From positions 1 through 5,640 of the forward strand of contig JAEYTQ010000139.1 of NCBI GenBank assembly GCA_023433965.1: a DNA stretch of 5,640 bases, written 5' to 3'. A program made the position numbers and the translations under genes. The stretch comes from Pseudomonadota bacterium. GTDB lineage: Bacteria; Pseudomonadota; Alphaproteobacteria; Rhizobiales; Xanthobacteraceae. Position 1 is the first letter of the stretch. Every line of letters begins with the position of its first letter. Below are positions 1 to 5,640 of this stretch, piece after piece. Under the pieces are notes generated by a model, which was not told the DNA's origin, searched no databases, and saw only the letters and a program-made list of their open reading frames with translations.

Positions 1-436
1 CGTAATCGTCCTTCCAGTGCCCCTGCTTCTTCAGTGCGTCGGCGACCTCCTTGGGCATGTAGGTCTCGTCATGCTTGGCGAGGACGGTATCGGCCTTGAA
101 CACGCCGCTCGCGTCGAGCGCACCTTCCGCGACTACGCCCTGCCCTTCGCGGAACAGGTCGGGCAGGATGCCCTTGTAGGCGACCGGGAGCTTGGCACCT
201 CCATCTGCGACCTCGAAGGTCACCGCGAGATTGTCGCCCCGCTGGAGCGAGCCGGGCTGCACCAGGCCGCCGAGGCGAAACCGCTTGCCGGGCTCGATAT
301 GCTTCTCGGCGACCATAGTCGGGGTCGAGAAGAACACGATGGAGTCGCGCAATGCGTTGAGCACAAGCGCGGCCGCGAGCGCGAGCACGGCGAGCGAGCC
401 GCCGATAATGGTCATACGTCGCTGCTTGCGCGTCAT
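1..436 (-). CDS. ccmE: Cytochrome c-type biogenesis protein CcmE (CycJ), haem chaperone, C-terminus cut by window edge
   Basis: CcmE binds haem covalently on the periplasmic face of the inner membrane and passes it to the CcmF/CcmH ligation complex for attachment to apocytochrome c (System I). Seen here: 145 codons from ATG at 436 run off the window edge. A basic N-terminus (MTRKQRR) is followed by one membrane anchor at about residues 9-28 and then a beta-rich domain. The haem-attachment motif [10 protein letters not shown] is at residues 119-128, giving the HxxxY pair as H122 and Y126, equivalent to H130/Y134 of E. coli. Only the flexible C-terminal tail should be missing. The start follows the ccmI stop by 37 bases, with GGAG at 449-452 about 12 bases upstream, a rather long spacing; M8 is an unlikely alternative because it cuts off the basic leader. 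It is probably co-transcribed with ccmI, with ccmF and ccmH expected next. Identification is very secure. Confidence 0.96.
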   Translation of the reverse strand, partial: MTRKQRRMTIIGGSLAVLALAAALVLNALRDSIVFFSTPTMVAEKHIEPGKRFRLGGLVQPGSLQRGDNLAVTFEVADGGAKLPVAYKGILPDLFREGQGVVAEGALDASGVFKADTVLAKHDETYMPKEVADALKKQGHWKDDY

Positions 437-473
437 GGCGTGTCCGTTCTCCGCATCTCTCGTCTTGAATCCG

Positions 474-1580
474 TCATCCGCCGAGCCCGAGGGTCTTCAA
501 GCCTTCGTTGAGCTGGCGCAGCCGCTCGGCGTTGCTGGCGACCGCCTGCCGGGCATCGGCCGAGGCCCCCATCGCCTTGTCGCGCTCGCCCATCACGAGA
601 TAGGCGCGCACCAGACGCAACCATCCCTCGACGTCGTCGCCGTTCTGCTTCAGCCGTGTGGCCAGACGATCGACCATGCCGCGCACCATGGCGTTGCGAT
701 CGCCCTCCGCCATATCCTTGGAGGCGGCAAGCGTCTCATCGGACAACGCCGGCATCGCACCGCCCCCGCCAACCCGCGCGAGCGAGGACTGCACCAGGAC
801 ACGCCACGGCGCGTCCGCGGGCGCTTTCGCAAGCAGCGCGCGCCAGATATTGACCGCATCGTCCTTGCGGCCGTCCTGCTCGGCGGCAAGGCCGAGAAAG
901 TAGTTCGCCTTCGGATCGTCGGCGTTCAAGGCGTGTGCCCGCTCGAATTCGGCCTTGGCCTCGGCGGTCACAACGCCGCCGGCGGCAGCCGCGAGCGCCT
1001 CGCCGAGATCCGACCGGCGCTCCGCGCTCTCGCCGTTGTAGGTCAGCGAGTTGCGATAGGCGCGCACTGCGTCGTCGAAGCGGCCGAGCCGCTCCAGAAC
1101 CGGCGCGAGCACGTTCCAGCCGCGCCCGTCGGTCGGATTTTTCTCCAGATGCTGCTCAACCTGCGCGACGAGGTTCTCAAGCGACTGCGCCATGCTGGAG
1201 CCGCGCTCCCGCTGCGCGAGAGGAAAGTCCTGCAGCCGGGGTGAGCCAAGCGGCATGTAGACGCCGACCGCGACAAGCGGCAAGCCGGCAAGCGCCAGCA
1301 CGGCCGCCGCACGGCGCCATTTGAGGCTGGATTTCGGCGCCGTTGCGGGCTCGCTTGCGGCCGCCGCAAGCAGCCTGCGGCTGATCTCGACGCGCGCAGC
1401 CTCGGCCTCCGGCGCCGGGATCAACCCAGCAGCCAGATCACGTTCGACCTCGGCCAACTGATCCTTGTAGACCGCGACCTCGCTGCCCTGATCTTGCGTG
1501 CGGCCGGCGCGGCCAAGCGGCCAGAGCACGGCGAAAATCGCCGCGACCGTCATCAGCGCGAACACGAACCAAAGCGTCAT
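474..1580 (-). CDS. ccmI: Cytochrome c-type biogenesis protein CcmI (CycH), TPR apocytochrome chaperone
   Basis: CcmI is the membrane-bound chaperone that captures the C-terminus of unfolded apocytochromes c and delivers them to the CcmF/CcmH haem lyase in System I. The 368-residue product starts with a transmembrane segment at about 3-22 ([10 protein letters not shown]...), then a loop with the typical [18 protein letters not shown] stretch (37-54) that is characteristic of the family, and a second transmembrane segment at about 91-109. The periplasmic part contains TPR-like helical pairs at roughly 136-180, 218-260 and 303-350 (for example [39 protein letters not shown]). Both regions of the bipartite family architecture are present, and the length fits an alphaproteobacterial CycH. 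The ATG at 1580 was chosen because the first membrane segment begins at once and GGAAG lies 8 bases upstream; the open frame extends 26 codons further only to a TTG inside the palindrome. A stop at 474-476 precedes ccmE by 37 bases. Confidence 0.95.
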   Translation of the reverse strand: MTLWFVFALMTVAAIFAVLWPLGRAGRTQDQGSEVAVYKDQLAEVERDLAAGLIPAPEAEAARVEISRRLLAAAASEPATAPKSSLKWRRAAAVLALAGLPLVAVGVYMPLGSPRLQDFPLAQRERGSSMAQSLENLVAQVEQHLEKNPTDGRGWNVLAPVLERLGRFDDAVRAYRNSLTYNGESAERRSDLGEALAAAAGGVVTAEAKAEFERAHALNADDPKANYFLGLAAEQDGRKDDAVNIWRALLAKAPADAPWRVLVQSSLARVGGGGAMPALSDETLAASKDMAEGDRNAMVRGMVDRLATRLKQNGDDVEGWLRLVRAYLVMGERDKAMGASADARQAVASNAERLRQLNEGLKTLGLGG

Positions 1581-1588
1581 CTGGCAAG

Positions 1589-1593
1589 CTTCC
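1589..1593 (-). promoter_or_regulatory. Ribosome binding site of ccmI
   Basis: On the minus strand GGAAG is followed by 8 bases and then ATG at 1580. It supports this start over the in-frame TTG at 1658, and it is the best Shine-Dalgarno match among the starts in the window. Confidence 0.55.
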
Positions 1594-1623
1594 GGCGGCG
1601 CACGAACCGCGCCTGTAGGTGCC

Positions 1624-1651
1624 TTTACACCACGGCCGGACGATGCGGCAA
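1624..1651 (-). promoter_or_regulatory. Possible promoter of the ccmI-ccmE operon
   Basis: On the minus strand TTGCCG (1646-1651) and TGTAAA (1624-1629) are separated by 16 bases, an acceptable housekeeping promoter. The -35 element touches the edge of the 18-bp palindrome at 1650-1667, so a protein bound there could control RNA polymerase. A separate promoter would explain why the operon starts after a 131-base gap. The palindrome also contains a perfect TTGACA, but no good -10 follows it at 16-18 bases. The call rests on base matching only. Confidence 0.3.
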
Positions 1652-1667
1652 TTGACAATTGTCAATT
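1650..1667. repeat. Perfect 18-bp palindrome upstream of ccmI, candidate operator
   Basis: AATTGACAATTGTCAATT equals its own reverse complement over all 18 bases, with no spacer. It lies in the gap between the 89-residue gene and ccmI, about 70 bases before the ccmI start. It is strikingly AT-rich (14 of 18) in very GC-rich surroundings. Gapless or near-gapless palindromes of this size and composition are typical operators for dimeric winged-helix regulators such as the MarR family. No T-run follows, so it is not an intrinsic terminator. The identity of any binding protein is unknown. Confidence 0.6.
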
Positions 1668-1711
1668 CGGCGCGACCGCATGCAGTCCCGAAAGAACGAG
1701 AATCCAACGAC

Positions 1712-1981
1712 TTAGCGGATCTCGAAGTCGGCGCTTTGCGCCGCGTCCTCGCCGTGCCCGTTGAAGGCCTTCAGGAAGTATGTTCCCGGATTGATTGCAT
1801 CCGGCAACCGGATGCGCAACGCTCCGACCGGAACCCGAGATGCAACTCGCGTGATTGTCTCCGGCACCTGCCGATCGCTCGCCTTCTCGACCAGCACCAC
1901 CTTGGCCCCCACCATCAGCCTTCGATACTTGGCCACGATAACGCGGTTCTCGATCTCGATGGAGCTGATGACGGGTTTCAT
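1712..1981 (-). CDS. Small beta-rich protein of unknown function (89 residues)
   Basis: I do not recognise a named family. The 89-residue product has alternating hydrophobic strands (VISSIEIENRVIVAKY, GAKVVLVEK, ALRIRLP, GTYFLKAFN, SADFEI) and a PGTYFLKAFNGHG turn near residues 65-76. This pattern resembles one immunoglobulin-like or IPT/TIG-type beta-sandwich domain; that fold is inferred from the strand pattern only. There is no signal peptide or membrane segment, so it is probably cytoplasmic. The ATG at 1981 is preferred because a good candidate promoter (2018-2046) lies just upstream and the product starts neatly at the first strand. The alternative in-frame ATG at 2050 lies upstream of that promoter and adds a poorly ordered leader. 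No clear Shine-Dalgarno sequence precedes it. It sits between an unknown 466-residue gene and ccmI, on the same strand. The open frame continues far upstream against the larger gene, but that part is a shadow frame. Confidence 0.7.
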   Translation of the reverse strand: MKPVISSIEIENRVIVAKYRRLMVGAKVVLVEKASDRQVPETITRVASRVPVGALRIRLPDAINPGTYFLKAFNGHGEDAAQSADFEIR

Positions 1982-2017
1982 GCGCCCACAAATAGAAATT
2001 CCAGGACTTGCACGGGA

Positions 2018-2046
2018 AGGGTACGGCGCGCCATCGACACCGTCAA
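2018..2046 (-). promoter_or_regulatory. Candidate housekeeping promoter for the 89-residue gene
   Basis: On the minus strand TTGACG (2041-2046) and TACCCT (2018-2023) are separated by exactly 17 bases, in the 98-base gap between the 466-residue gene and the 89-residue gene. The -35 element is one base from TTGACA, and TTGAC is the strongest part of alphaproteobacterial sigma-70-type promoters. The predicted RNA would start near 2011 and have a leader of about 30 bases before ATG 1981. The -10 is GC-rich and weaker. Confidence 0.45.
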
Positions 2047-2079
2047 CCATAAATCGCAATCGGGGAAATTTCGCCTGGA

Positions 2080-3480
2080 TCAGCCTGCGCGCGACGATTT
2101 GCGCTCGCCTGTGAGTGCATTTTCCGCGGCCCGGCTCATCAGCGAGGCGTAATCGTCGCCGAACAGCACCTGGCAGAAGCGGATCGCGGCCTGGACCTGC
2201 TGCTGCCGGTAGGCGCGCACCTTGTGATCGGCAGCGCGCAGCGACTGCACCAGTTGCTCGGTCGACCGTTCCACATATTGCTGGAGATCGGAATAGGTGC
2301 GCAGCGTCACCTCGTTGATGGCGAGTTCGCTCGCATAGTTGCGGCAGGTCGCGACGAAATCGATCAGCGCCACCGCTTCCTCGACTTCGGTGCTGTCGAT
2401 CCGCGCGCCCGGCGGAATGTCCTTCTCGGGGCGCTGGCGCAGGATGCGGCGAACGCGGCCGGGAACGCTGTCGATCTCGGATTGCAGGGCGTTGGAGATG
2501 TCGGCCCGAATCGAGGTCAACTGCTTGCCCCAAGCGGAATCGTTGCGCAGGTCGAGCTCGGTGCGCAGACCGCGCACGCCGTCGTGCAACGTCTTGAGAT
2601 TGCCGGCGACGTTGTCGAAATGGCCGCGCTTGATGTCCATGCGGAGGACGGCGGCGACGCAGGACAGATCATGCAGCGCGATCGTGACCGCAACGCCATA
2701 GGGTGTTGCCGCGACGCGGATCTCGTCGTCAGAGGCGGCAATCTTGATGGCGATGCGGATGATCTGCCACGGCGCACTCATCCGTTGCACCACCATCGAT
2801 AGCGCGAAGGGCAGCATCTGCGGGGTCTGGAGCCCGGGAATGTTGAGTGCCGACGTCACCGCGGCGATCTGGGAGTCCCCGAAGGAGCGCAAGAAGCGCG
2901 GCAGCTTCTCACTCAGCGCGGCGATGGCGTCCCGGACCTGAAGCACCGCGCCGATCGAATAGAGGTCCTCGATGACATTGGGCGGACCAACCCGTGCCAG
3001 CGCGCGCGTCTTGTCGCCGCCGCCGGGACCGGTGAGCTCGAAAATCGCATCCGCAGCCACCGCCTGGAGCTTCTGCGCCAACGCCTCGACCTGACCTGCG
3101 GCATCGGCGGGCATGCGCGCCAGCGCCACTTCGAATTCGTTGACCTTGACCGGTGCTCCGTCACGGCCGAGCCATTGCCAGATCGGCTGCAGGGAGGAGC
3201 GGCGGATTTGGCCGGCCCTGATCGGGGTGCCCGCCTCCACCAGAAACGGTTCCAAGACCTGGAACAGCAGCCGCGACAGATCGTCTGTCCGCGGCGGCGG
3301 TGCTTCATCGGCTTCGCTCTTGCGGACGATCTTGCGCAGTTGCTCGAGGACGAGGGTCGCGACCGCCGTATCCTGGCCACGCTCCAGCGCACGCTCGAAC
3401 TCCCGCATCAGCAGCGCCTGCGACTGCGGCGGGAGCTGCGCGAGATATTCCCTCAGCCGCTCGATCGATGTCTGGCTCAT
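2080..3480 (-). CDS. Conserved-looking hypothetical protein, helical, 466 residues
   Basis: I do not recognise this protein. It is complete from ATG at 3480 to TGA at 2080. No signal peptide is visible and there is no clear membrane segment, so a cytoplasmic location is most likely. The composition is strongly helical: an N-terminal helical region (about 5-53), an Ala-rich helix at 127-148, a central region with beta-like stretches (about 232-280, IIRIAIKIAA and GVAVTIALH) and a long charged C-terminal helical part (about 360-455, rich in Q, E and R). A GPGGGDKT stretch at 151-158 recalls a Walker A loop but has Asp where the Gly before Lys is required, so it is probably a turn. No catalytic motif is evident. 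No strong Shine-Dalgarno precedes the start; the ATG at 3493 is in another frame. It lies 158 bases after the histidine kinase and 98 bases before the 89-residue gene. Codon use matches the neighbours and the frame is long and clean, so the gene is real although its function is unknown. Confidence 0.88.
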   Translation of the reverse strand: MSQTSIERLREYLAQLPPQSQALLMREFERALERGQDTAVATLVLEQLRKIVRKSEADEAPPPRTDDLSRLLFQVLEPFLVEAGTPIRAGQIRRSSLQPIWQWLGRDGAPVKVNEFEVALARMPADAAGQVEALAQKLQAVAADAIFELTGPGGGDKTRALARVGPPNVIEDLYSIGAVLQVRDAIAALSEKLPRFLRSFGDSQIAAVTSALNIPGLQTPQMLPFALSMVVQRMSAPWQIIRIAIKIAASDDEIRVAATPYGVAVTIALHDLSCVAAVLRMDIKRGHFDNVAGNLKTLHDGVRGLRTELDLRNDSAWGKQLTSIRADISNALQSEIDSVPGRVRRILRQRPEKDIPPGARIDSTEVEEAVALIDFVATCRNYASELAINEVTLRTYSDLQQYVERSTEQLVQSLRAADHKVRAYRQQQVQAAIRFCQVLFGDDYASLMSRAAENALTGERKSSRAG

Positions 3481-3549
3481 GCGCCCGGGTCATGCACGGT
3501 AAAATGGCGGACGTGGGATGGGTCCGGCGCGATCATAGGAGGTGGCGAC

Positions 3550-3571
3550 TTAAGAAGCCGTTTAGGAAGCC
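3550..3571. repeat. Imperfect tandem direct repeat, 10 bp with 12-bp period
   Basis: TTAAGAAGCC (3550-3559) is followed after two bases by TTAGGAAGCC (3562-3571), identical at 9 of 10 positions. It lies in the 158-base gap between the kinase gene and the 466-residue gene. Direct repeats with about one helical turn between copies are the usual binding sites of OmpR/PhoP-type regulators, one of which is encoded upstream. That link is inference; a repeat of this size could also be chance. Confidence 0.4.
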
Positions 3572-3588
3572 TCTTCGAATGCCCCCGG

Positions 3589-3617
3589 ATTTTCGCCGGA
3601 GAACAGCAACCCGCCAA
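3589..3617 (-). promoter_or_regulatory. Weak candidate promoter for the 466-residue gene
   Basis: On the minus strand TTGGCG (3612-3617) and GAAAAT (3589-3594) are 17 bases apart, each matching the sigma-70 consensus at 4 of 6 positions. It lies just after the end of the kinase gene, and the tandem repeat at 3550-3571 would fall within the first bases of the transcript. Matches are poor; read-through from the two-component operon is an equal possibility, as no terminator is visible in the gap. Confidence 0.2.
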
Positions 3618-3638
3618 AATTCATGTCGTAACAAGGGA

Positions 3639-5015
3639 TTACAGTCCCGGAAGGACCAGCTCGGCGCGCAGGCCCCCGATCGGCGCGCTGCCGAGCGAAA
3701 GGCGGCCGCCATAGAGGGCGGCGAGGTCGGTCACGATCGACAGCCCCAAACCCGACCCCGGTTTGGATTCGTCGAGGCGCTGGCCGCGCCGGGCGACCTG
3801 GGCGCGTTCCGCTTCCGACAGGCCGCGGCCGTCATCGTCGACGACGATCCGCAAACGCGGGCCGGCGCCGGCCTTGTGCGGCGGCTCCGCCAGGGCCTCG
3901 ATCACGACGCGCGAGGCTGCCCATTTGCAGGCATTGTCGACGAGATTGCCGACCATCTCCTCCAGATCCTGCCGCTCACCCCGGAACTTCGCGGACGGAT
4001 CGGCCCTGGCCTCGACCACGATGCCGCGGTCGCGATGGATCTTCTCCATGGTCCGCCGCAGCGCCTCGATGGCGGGCGCCACCTCCGTCACGGTCGCGAC
4101 CACCGAGACCCGCGCGGCGATGCGGGCGCGCTCCAGATGATGGGCGACCTGGTCCCGCATCACGTGCGCCTGCTCCATCACCTTTTCCGCGAACGGATCG
4201 GCCGCGTGGGCGCCGGCCTCGTTGACGATGACCGAGAGCGGCGTCTTGATCGCATGGGCGAGATTGCCGACATGGGTGCGCGCGCGCTCCACGATCTCGC
4301 GAGTGGCGTCGATCAGCGCGTTGGTCTCGCGCGCCAAAGGCGCGATCTCGACCGGGAATTCACCCTCGAGCCGCTCCGCCCGCCCGGAGCGGATGTCGGC
4401 GATCGATTCAGAGATGCGCTTGAGCGGGGCAAGGCCGAACCGGACCTGGAACACGGTCGTCAGCAGAAGCACGATGCCGAGCGCGGTGAAGGTGCCGCCG
4501 AGATAGTAGTCGAAGCTGCGCGTCTCGTCGAAGATCTCGGTGTCGTCGCCGGCAACGCTCACCAGAAACTTGCCATCGGCGCCGAGATCGACCGGCCGTT
4601 CCACCATGCGCAGGTTCTGCCCTTCGGGCCCGTCGACATAAGCGAGCCGGATGCCGGCGGCAGTGAGCTCGGCACCCTGCTCTTCCAGCTTCGGCAGCTT
4701 CTTGTCCCAGAGCGAGCGCGAGGAGCGCACTTCGGGCTTCTCGGTGTCGGTGCGCGTGATCTGCCAGTACCAGCCGGACAGCGGCAGCTCGAAGAGGGGC
4801 TCGCCGAGCGACTGGAACTGGCGGTCTGGCGGCTCGTCGGGGGTCGCGACCTCGGCGATGAGCGTGCGCAGATAGAGATTGAGCCTCCGGTCGAAGGCGC
4901 GCTCGGTGGCGTTCTTGTAGACGGACGACAGCACAACGCCCGTGATGGCCAGGATCACCACGAGCCAGGCGGTCGCCGACAGGAACAGTCGGTTCGCGAG
5001 CGAGCTAGCGGCCAT
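3639..5015 (-). CDS. PhoQ/FeuQ-like membrane sensor histidine kinase
   Basis: This 458-residue sensor kinase should autophosphorylate in response to an envelope signal and phosphorylate the response regulator encoded just upstream. Domains in order: short cytoplasmic N-terminus; transmembrane segment at about 11-32; periplasmic sensor domain of about 135 residues; second transmembrane segment at about 171-191; HAMP linker at about 192-243; dimerisation/phosphotransfer domain with phospho-acceptor H254 in NLAHAIKTPL; and an HATPase domain with N-box N357 and N361 (GNLVDNACKWA), G1 box DDGRG (394-398) and G2 box GSGLGLSIV (420-428). The residue after the histidine is Ala, not the usual acidic one, and the H-box is close to PhoQ-type HxLKTP. 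The ATG at 5015 is the only usable ATG in this frame, because a TGA at 5058-5060 closes it upstream. The start has no clear Shine-Dalgarno. Rhizobial FeuQ, also near cycHJKL, is the likely relative, but I assign no symbol. Confidence 0.93.
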   Translation of the reverse strand: MAASSLANRLFLSATAWLVVILAITGVVLSSVYKNATERAFDRRLNLYLRTLIAEVATPDEPPDRQFQSLGEPLFELPLSGWYWQITRTDTEKPEVRSSRSLWDKKLPKLEEQGAELTAAGIRLAYVDGPEGQNLRMVERPVDLGADGKFLVSVAGDDTEIFDETRSFDYYLGGTFTALGIVLLLTTVFQVRFGLAPLKRISESIADIRSGRAERLEGEFPVEIAPLARETNALIDATREIVERARTHVGNLAHAIKTPLSVIVNEAGAHAADPFAEKVMEQAHVMRDQVAHHLERARIAARVSVVATVTEVAPAIEALRRTMEKIHRDRGIVVEARADPSAKFRGERQDLEEMVGNLVDNACKWAASRVVIEALAEPPHKAGAGPRLRIVVDDDGRGLSEAERAQVARRGQRLDESKPGSGLGLSIVTDLAALYGGRLSLGSAPIGGLRAELVLPGL

Positions 5016-5109
5016 CGGAACGGTCCGGGCAGGGGCTGGAAGTCGGGTCGTCGGACGTCATGACCGGACCAAGGGCCCTGTTCGGCCTGCCGTCAAGTCC
5101 GGGAACGCC

Positions 5110-5640
5110 TCAAGCGCCCGGCGCAGTCGGCGGGGTCAGGAGATAGCCGAGGCCGCGGACGGTCTGGATGATATCGACGTCGAGCTTCTTGCGGATGCGG
5201 CCGACGAAGACTTCGATGGTGTTGGAGTCGCGGTCGAAGTCCTGGTCGTAGAGATGCTCCACCAGCTCGGTGCGGGAGACCACCCGTCCCGAATGGTGCA
5301 TCAGGTAGGCCAGAAGCCGATATTCGTGCGAGGTCATCTTGACCGGATTGCCTGACACGCTGACCCGGCCGGTCCGGGTGTCCAGCGTCACGGGGCCGCA
5401 GGACAATTCGCTCTGGGCATGGCCGGTGGAACGGCGCAACAGGGCGCGGATGCGCGCCAGCACCTCCTCCAGGTGGAACGGCTTTGCGACATAGTCGTCG
5501 GCGCCGGCATCGAAGCCCTGCACCTTGTCGCTCCAGCGGTCGCGTGCGGTAAGAATCAGGACCGGCATGGTGCGGCCGTTGCGGCGCCAGGCCTCCAGCA
5601 CCGAGATGCCGTCCTTCTTCGGCAGGCCGATGTCGAGCAC
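5110..5640 (-). CDS. PhoP/OmpR-family response regulator, N-terminus outside window
   Basis: This is a DNA-binding response regulator, phosphorylated by the kinase encoded 94 bases downstream. The 176 visible residues start inside the receiver domain at VLDIGLPKKDG: the first codon is GTG coding an internal valine, not a start. The phospho-acceptor is the Asp at visible residue 3; the switch Thr is T31 in LILTARD and the conserved Lys is K53 in VAKPFH. About 50 N-terminal residues, including the acidic pair, are missing. A winged-helix DNA-binding domain follows at about 75-170, with the conserved stretches MTSHEYRLL, GRVVSRTELVEHLY, NTIEVFVGRIRKKL and TVRGLGYLL. The sequence is very like E. 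coli PhoP (TARDRWSDKVQGFDAGADDY and AKPFHLEEV) and is expected to be orthologous to rhizobial FeuP. It binds DNA as a head-to-tail dimer at direct repeats in this family; its own promoter is not in the window. Confidence 0.95.
   Translation of the reverse strand: MLDIGLPKKDGISVLEAWRRNGRTMPVLILTARDRWSDKVQGFDAGADDYVAKPFHLEEVLARIRALLRRSTGHAQSELSCGPVTLDTRTGRVSVSGNPVKMTSHEYRLLAYLMHHSGRVVSRTELVEHLYDQDFDRDSNTIEVFVGRIRKKLDVDIIQTVRGLGYLLTPPTAPGA

Noticed and set aside
192..1244. Long plus-strand open frame of 350 codons opposite ccmE and ccmI
   Set aside because: It is antisense to two securely identified genes; long antisense frames are common in GC-rich DNA and the product is Arg/His/Gly-rich without recognisable domains.
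1982..2533. Upstream extension of the 89-residue frame into the 466-residue gene
   Set aside because: It overlaps a clean gene on the same strand in another phase, has shadow-type Arg-rich composition, and lies upstream of the candidate promoter.
3007..3030. GPGGGDKT in the 466-residue protein as a nucleotide-binding P-loop
   Set aside because: Walker A needs Gly immediately before Lys; here it is Asp. No preceding hydrophobic strand or Walker B motif is evident.
3625..3636. GTCGTAACAAGG, identical to a conserved string near the 3' end of 16S rRNA
   Set aside because: The match stops after 12 bases and the adjacent anti-Shine-Dalgarno region is absent; it lies in the kinase downstream gap and is taken as chance.
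3300..5063. Plus-strand open frame of 587 codons opposite the histidine kinase
   Set aside because: Antisense shadow of a kinase with all catalytic boxes intact; the translation is low in recognisable domains and rich in Arg, Asp and Gly.
5091..5096. TTGACG on the minus strand between the regulator and the kinase as a -35 element
   Set aside because: No acceptable -10 lies 16-18 bases downstream, and co-transcription with the regulator is simpler.
5064..5102. Inverted repeat CCGGAC...GTCCGG between the regulator and the kinase as a terminator
   Set aside because: The loop is 27 bases, the stem is only 6 pairs and no T-run follows; a terminator here would also separate a pair expected to be co-transcribed.

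Overview
The window is high-GC, densely coded alphaproteobacterial chromosome. By gene content, protein style and gene order it most resembles Bradyrhizobium/Rhodopseudomonas-type Rhizobiales; this is an inference from the sequence, not a database match. All six genes I can support lie on the minus strand, so the biological reading direction runs from base 5640 down to base 1. No gene on the plus strand is convincing, and there is no tRNA, rRNA, CRISPR array, insertion sequence or other mobile element.

Layout in transcription order. (1) 5640-5110: C-terminal 176 residues of a PhoP/OmpR-family response regulator, with its N-terminus outside the window. (2) 5015-3639: a complete PhoQ-like membrane sensor histidine kinase. 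Together these resemble the FeuP/FeuQ pair of rhizobia. (3) 3480-2080: a 466-residue, largely helical, probably cytoplasmic protein that I do not recognise. (4) 1981-1712: an 89-residue beta-rich single-domain protein of unknown function, preceded by a good-looking housekeeping promoter. (5) 1580-474: ccmI (cycH), the TPR apocytochrome c chaperone of System I cytochrome c maturation. (6) 436-1: ccmE (cycJ), the haem chaperone, cut at its C-terminus by the window edge. ccmI and ccmE are 37 bases apart and look like the start of the cycHJKL operon known from rhizobia, which would continue with ccmF and ccmH beyond base 1.

How they work together: CcmE carries haem in the periplasm and CcmI helps present apocytochrome c to the haem ligation complex. 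The two-component system senses an envelope signal and acts on transcription; no direct link to cytochrome maturation is shown. The two unknown genes separate these modules.

The most notable non-coding signal is a perfect 18-bp AT-rich palindrome (AATTGACAATTGTCAATT, 1650-1667) just upstream of ccmI, next to a possible promoter. A 10-bp imperfect tandem repeat with 12-bp period (3550-3571) lies between the kinase and the unknown 466-residue gene. I see no clear evidence of a wholly new multi-gene system; the best unknowns are the 466- and 89-residue proteins and these two DNA motifs.
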